NCBI GenBank assembly: GCA_964418415.1
Contig: CAYQLB010000020.1
Coordinates: 1-17,589, forward strand
DNA length: 17,589 nucleotides
Direction of reading: 5' to 3'
Source of the DNA: CAJBLF01 sp964418415
GTDB lineage: Bacteria; Patescibacteriota; Gracilibacteria; Absconditabacterales; Absconditicoccaceae
Made by a program: the position numbers and the translations under genes. Under the pieces are notes generated by a model. The model saw only the letters and a program-made list of their open reading frames with translations. It was not told where the DNA came from and searched no databases. Shown piece after piece: positions 16,350 through 17,589 of this stretch (its first letter is position 1; every line of letters starts with the position of its first letter).

Positions 16350-16802
16350 TTAGTCACCTATAAACGAAAATATAATCTCTCTTTCTCTCGCATGATCAAG
16401 TTCGAATAGTAAGACTCTTTGCCGTCTTCCGAACATAATTTTTCCGTCTTGTACAGGAAGGGTTTCACTACTCTGCCCCATAAGCATACCTCTAATATGA
16501 GCATGTCCATTGAGACATTCTTCTTTACTTTCGCACATAGTTTTTGGATCTCTATGTTCTAGATCATTGTGTTGGTATCGTTCATCTATCGATACATTTT
16601 TATCGCATCGTTTTTTGAGGTCATTTCGAAATCCATCCTCTGCTTCATTGATTTTGAGTACAGCTGTGGTATGGCGGGTAAAAACGTTCACGAGTCCGTT
16701 CTTATATCCTTGTTTTGTGATGAAATTTTGAATATCGTCCGTAATATCTATGATATCAAAAGGTTTGGTAGTAGTATATATTTTACTCTTATGATAATAC
16801 AT
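16350..16802 (-). CDS. YjbQ/UPF0047 family protein
   Basis: The protein is 150 residues, slightly longer than the usual ~135-140. The family is annotated as having secondary thiamine-phosphate synthase activity; the true role is not settled. Conserved blocks are VNVFTRHTTAVLKINEAEDG (residues about 38-57; the H..H-type metal and substrate site begins with RHTTA), then HNDLEHRD near 78-85, NGHAHIRGMLMGQSSETLPV (98-117), and GRRQRVLLFELDHARERE, the family's usual C-terminal strand. The NGHAH..G motif carries the metal-binding histidines. Unlike its neighbours the gene uses no UGA codon; its few glycines are all GGN. The ATG at 16802 follows an A/T-rich leader. It converges on ispG with a repeat and a hairpin between. 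Confidence 0.88.
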   Translation of the reverse strand: MYYHKSKIYTTTKPFDIIDITDDIQNFITKQGYKNGLVNVFTRHTTAVLKINEAEDGFRNDLKKRCDKNVSIDERYQHNDLEHRDPKTMCESKEECLNGHAHIRGMLMGQSSETLPVQDGKIMFGRRQRVLLFELDHAREREIIFSFIGD

Positions 16803-16926
16803 AATTTTTTATATACAATAAAAAAGTCCAACTACTATAGCTAAAGTGGTTAGTATTTCAAATCTACTTATCTTGACTTTTTTTAGCCCTGAATGTTTTA
16901 AATATGTAGTTTCGCATATTTATTAC

Positions 16927-17052
16927 ATGATGAGTCAAATTCAGTCTATAAAAAGTCTTCAAAAATTTGATACTGAATACTTGGAAAATATGTTTCAATA
17001 CTTTTCATTGTATGATGAATCAAATTTTCTTGTTCTAAAATTTGACAGATAA
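16927..17052 (+). CDS. Possible short ORF, 41 residues
   Basis: I do not recognise it. From the ATG at 16927 (a second ATG follows at once) the frame reads MMSQIQSIKSLQKFDTEYLE..., polar and helix-like with several aromatic residues, to TAA at 17050-17052. A GTG at 16846 in the same frame would give 68 residues, but that extension is hydrophobic and AT-driven. There is no Shine-Dalgarno, but none of the real genes here has one. Its 3' end overlaps the -35 box of the next gene. It could be a small protein or chance; chance cannot be excluded. Confidence 0.3.
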   Translation: MMSQIQSIKSLQKFDTEYLENMFQYFSLYDESNFLVLKFDR

Positions 17053-17069
17053 AAATTTCTGAGTATACT
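17042..17069 (+). promoter_or_regulatory. Strong sigma-70-type promoter for the LRR protein gene
   Basis: A consensus TTGACA (17042-17047), a 16-base spacer and TATACT (17064-17069) are followed by a leader of about 25 bases to the ATG at 17101. This is the best promoter match in the window. The -10 box is the left half of a perfect 16-base palindrome (17064-17079). Confidence 0.65.
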
Positions 17070-17079
17070 ATATAGTATA
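17064..17079. promoter_or_regulatory. Perfect 16-bp palindrome over the -10 and start region
   Basis: TATACTATATAGTATA reads the same on both strands and covers the -10 box and probable transcription start of the LRR gene. It could be an operator for a dimeric regulator or simply AT-rich symmetry. Confidence 0.35.
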
Positions 17080-17100
17080 AAATACATTTATTTTCTCTCT

Positions 17101-17589
17101 ATGCTCATGAAACATCTCATCCATCACGTAAAAAAGCACAGCAAACGTGTTGTACGTCATCTTAGCACTCATAAGCATAAGTACTTGTTTGGTACCTTTG
17201 GTACCTTCGCTATTGTCAAAACTTTCTTGCTTTTGTCAGGATTTTTTGCTGCACTTAATATCGCAAATATTTTCGCACAAACGCCTGTAGAACTCAATAG
17301 TGGTAATATCGTGACCGAGTATGGTTGTGCAACTGATGCTAACTCTTGCGATCTTTCTAATAAGTGAATAAATTCCATAGCTCCTGATACGTTTGTGAAT
17401 CATACTAATCTACAACAATTGTATCTTAATAATAACCAAATTAACTCGATTGAATCTGGCGATTTTGACGGACTTACTAATCTACAATATTTGTACCTTT
17501 CTTCTAACCAAATCAGCTCGATTGATTCTGGTGTTTTTGACGGACTTACCAATTTGAATTATTTGGGCCTTGATTCTAACCAAATCAGC
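17101..17589 (+). CDS. Secreted leucine-rich-repeat protein, 5' part (runs off window)
   Basis: 163 residues are visible. A long, very basic N-terminus (many H, K and R in residues 4-27) precedes one hydrophobic segment (about 28-58) ending IFAQTP, which looks like a signal peptide or anchor with a possible cleavage after A59. Then comes YGCATDANSCDLSNKGI, with two cysteines (C76, C83) that may form an N-terminal cap disulfide. From about residue 92 there are 24-residue LRRs of the pattern FDGLTNLQYLYLSSNQISSI, encoded by regular 72-bp units (ACT/ACC AAT at 17404, 17476 and 17548). Such LRRs usually mediate protein binding at the cell surface. One UGA-Gly occurs at 17365-17367. The gene has its own strong promoter. 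The 3' end, number of repeats and any C-terminal anchor are outside the window. Confidence 0.88.

Noticed and set aside
16846..16926. Upstream GTG extension of the 41-residue ORF
   Set aside because: It adds only a hydrophobic, low-information segment and no start signal; not counted as coding.
1..17589. Many genes appear split by UGA, as if they were pseudogenes
   Set aside because: The frame never shifts, only UGA interrupts, and the UGA sites coincide with conserved glycines; this is code 25, not decay.

Overview
The window reads as chromosomal DNA of a candidate-phyla (CPR/Patescibacteria) bacterium that uses genetic code 25, in which UGA encodes glycine: the Gracilibacteria (BD1-5) or Absconditabacteria (SR1). 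Nearly every recognisable gene is broken by UGA under the standard code. Each becomes one full-length, conserved protein when UGA is read as Gly, and the UGA codons fall on family-conserved glycines. Genes end only in TAA or TAG. The DNA is AT-rich and tightly packed, and no start codon has a clear Shine-Dalgarno sequence. I cannot choose between the two code-25 lineages from this window.

Layout. 1-1036: the 3' part of peptidyl-tRNA hydrolase (+) converges on a DUF2461 gene (-). 1120-2196: a complete IS30-family element whose transposase itself uses UGA as Gly. 2265-2582: a small unknown gene (+) whose 3' end overlaps a terminator hairpin. 2579-10068: a minus-strand block transcribed in the order dnaE (lacking its PHP domain), a DHH/DHHA1 phosphoesterase, a membrane polyprenyl-phosphate sugar transferase, and ligA. 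10265-10657: a small VirB2/TrbC-like secreted membrane protein (-). 10889-13369: a class B penicillin-binding protein (+). 13575-13937: EbfC/YbaB (+). 13995-14906: ispH (-). 15060-16265: ispG (+). 16350-16802: a YjbQ/UPF0047 protein (-). 17101 to the end: the start of a secreted leucine-rich-repeat protein (+).

Functionally this is housekeeping: replication and repair (DnaE, LigA), nucleotide recycling (DHH), cell envelope (sugar transferase, PBP), the last two steps of the MEP isoprenoid pathway (IspG then IspH), and translation rescue (Pth). Surface or interaction functions (pilin-like protein, LRR protein) and one mobile element are added. The most notable points are the PHP-less DnaE abutting repeat-rich DNA, the small gene that under code 25 runs through its own terminator, the convergent gene pairs overlapping by a few bases, and several palindromic or tandem intergenic repeats. 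No rRNA, tRNA or CRISPR array was seen.
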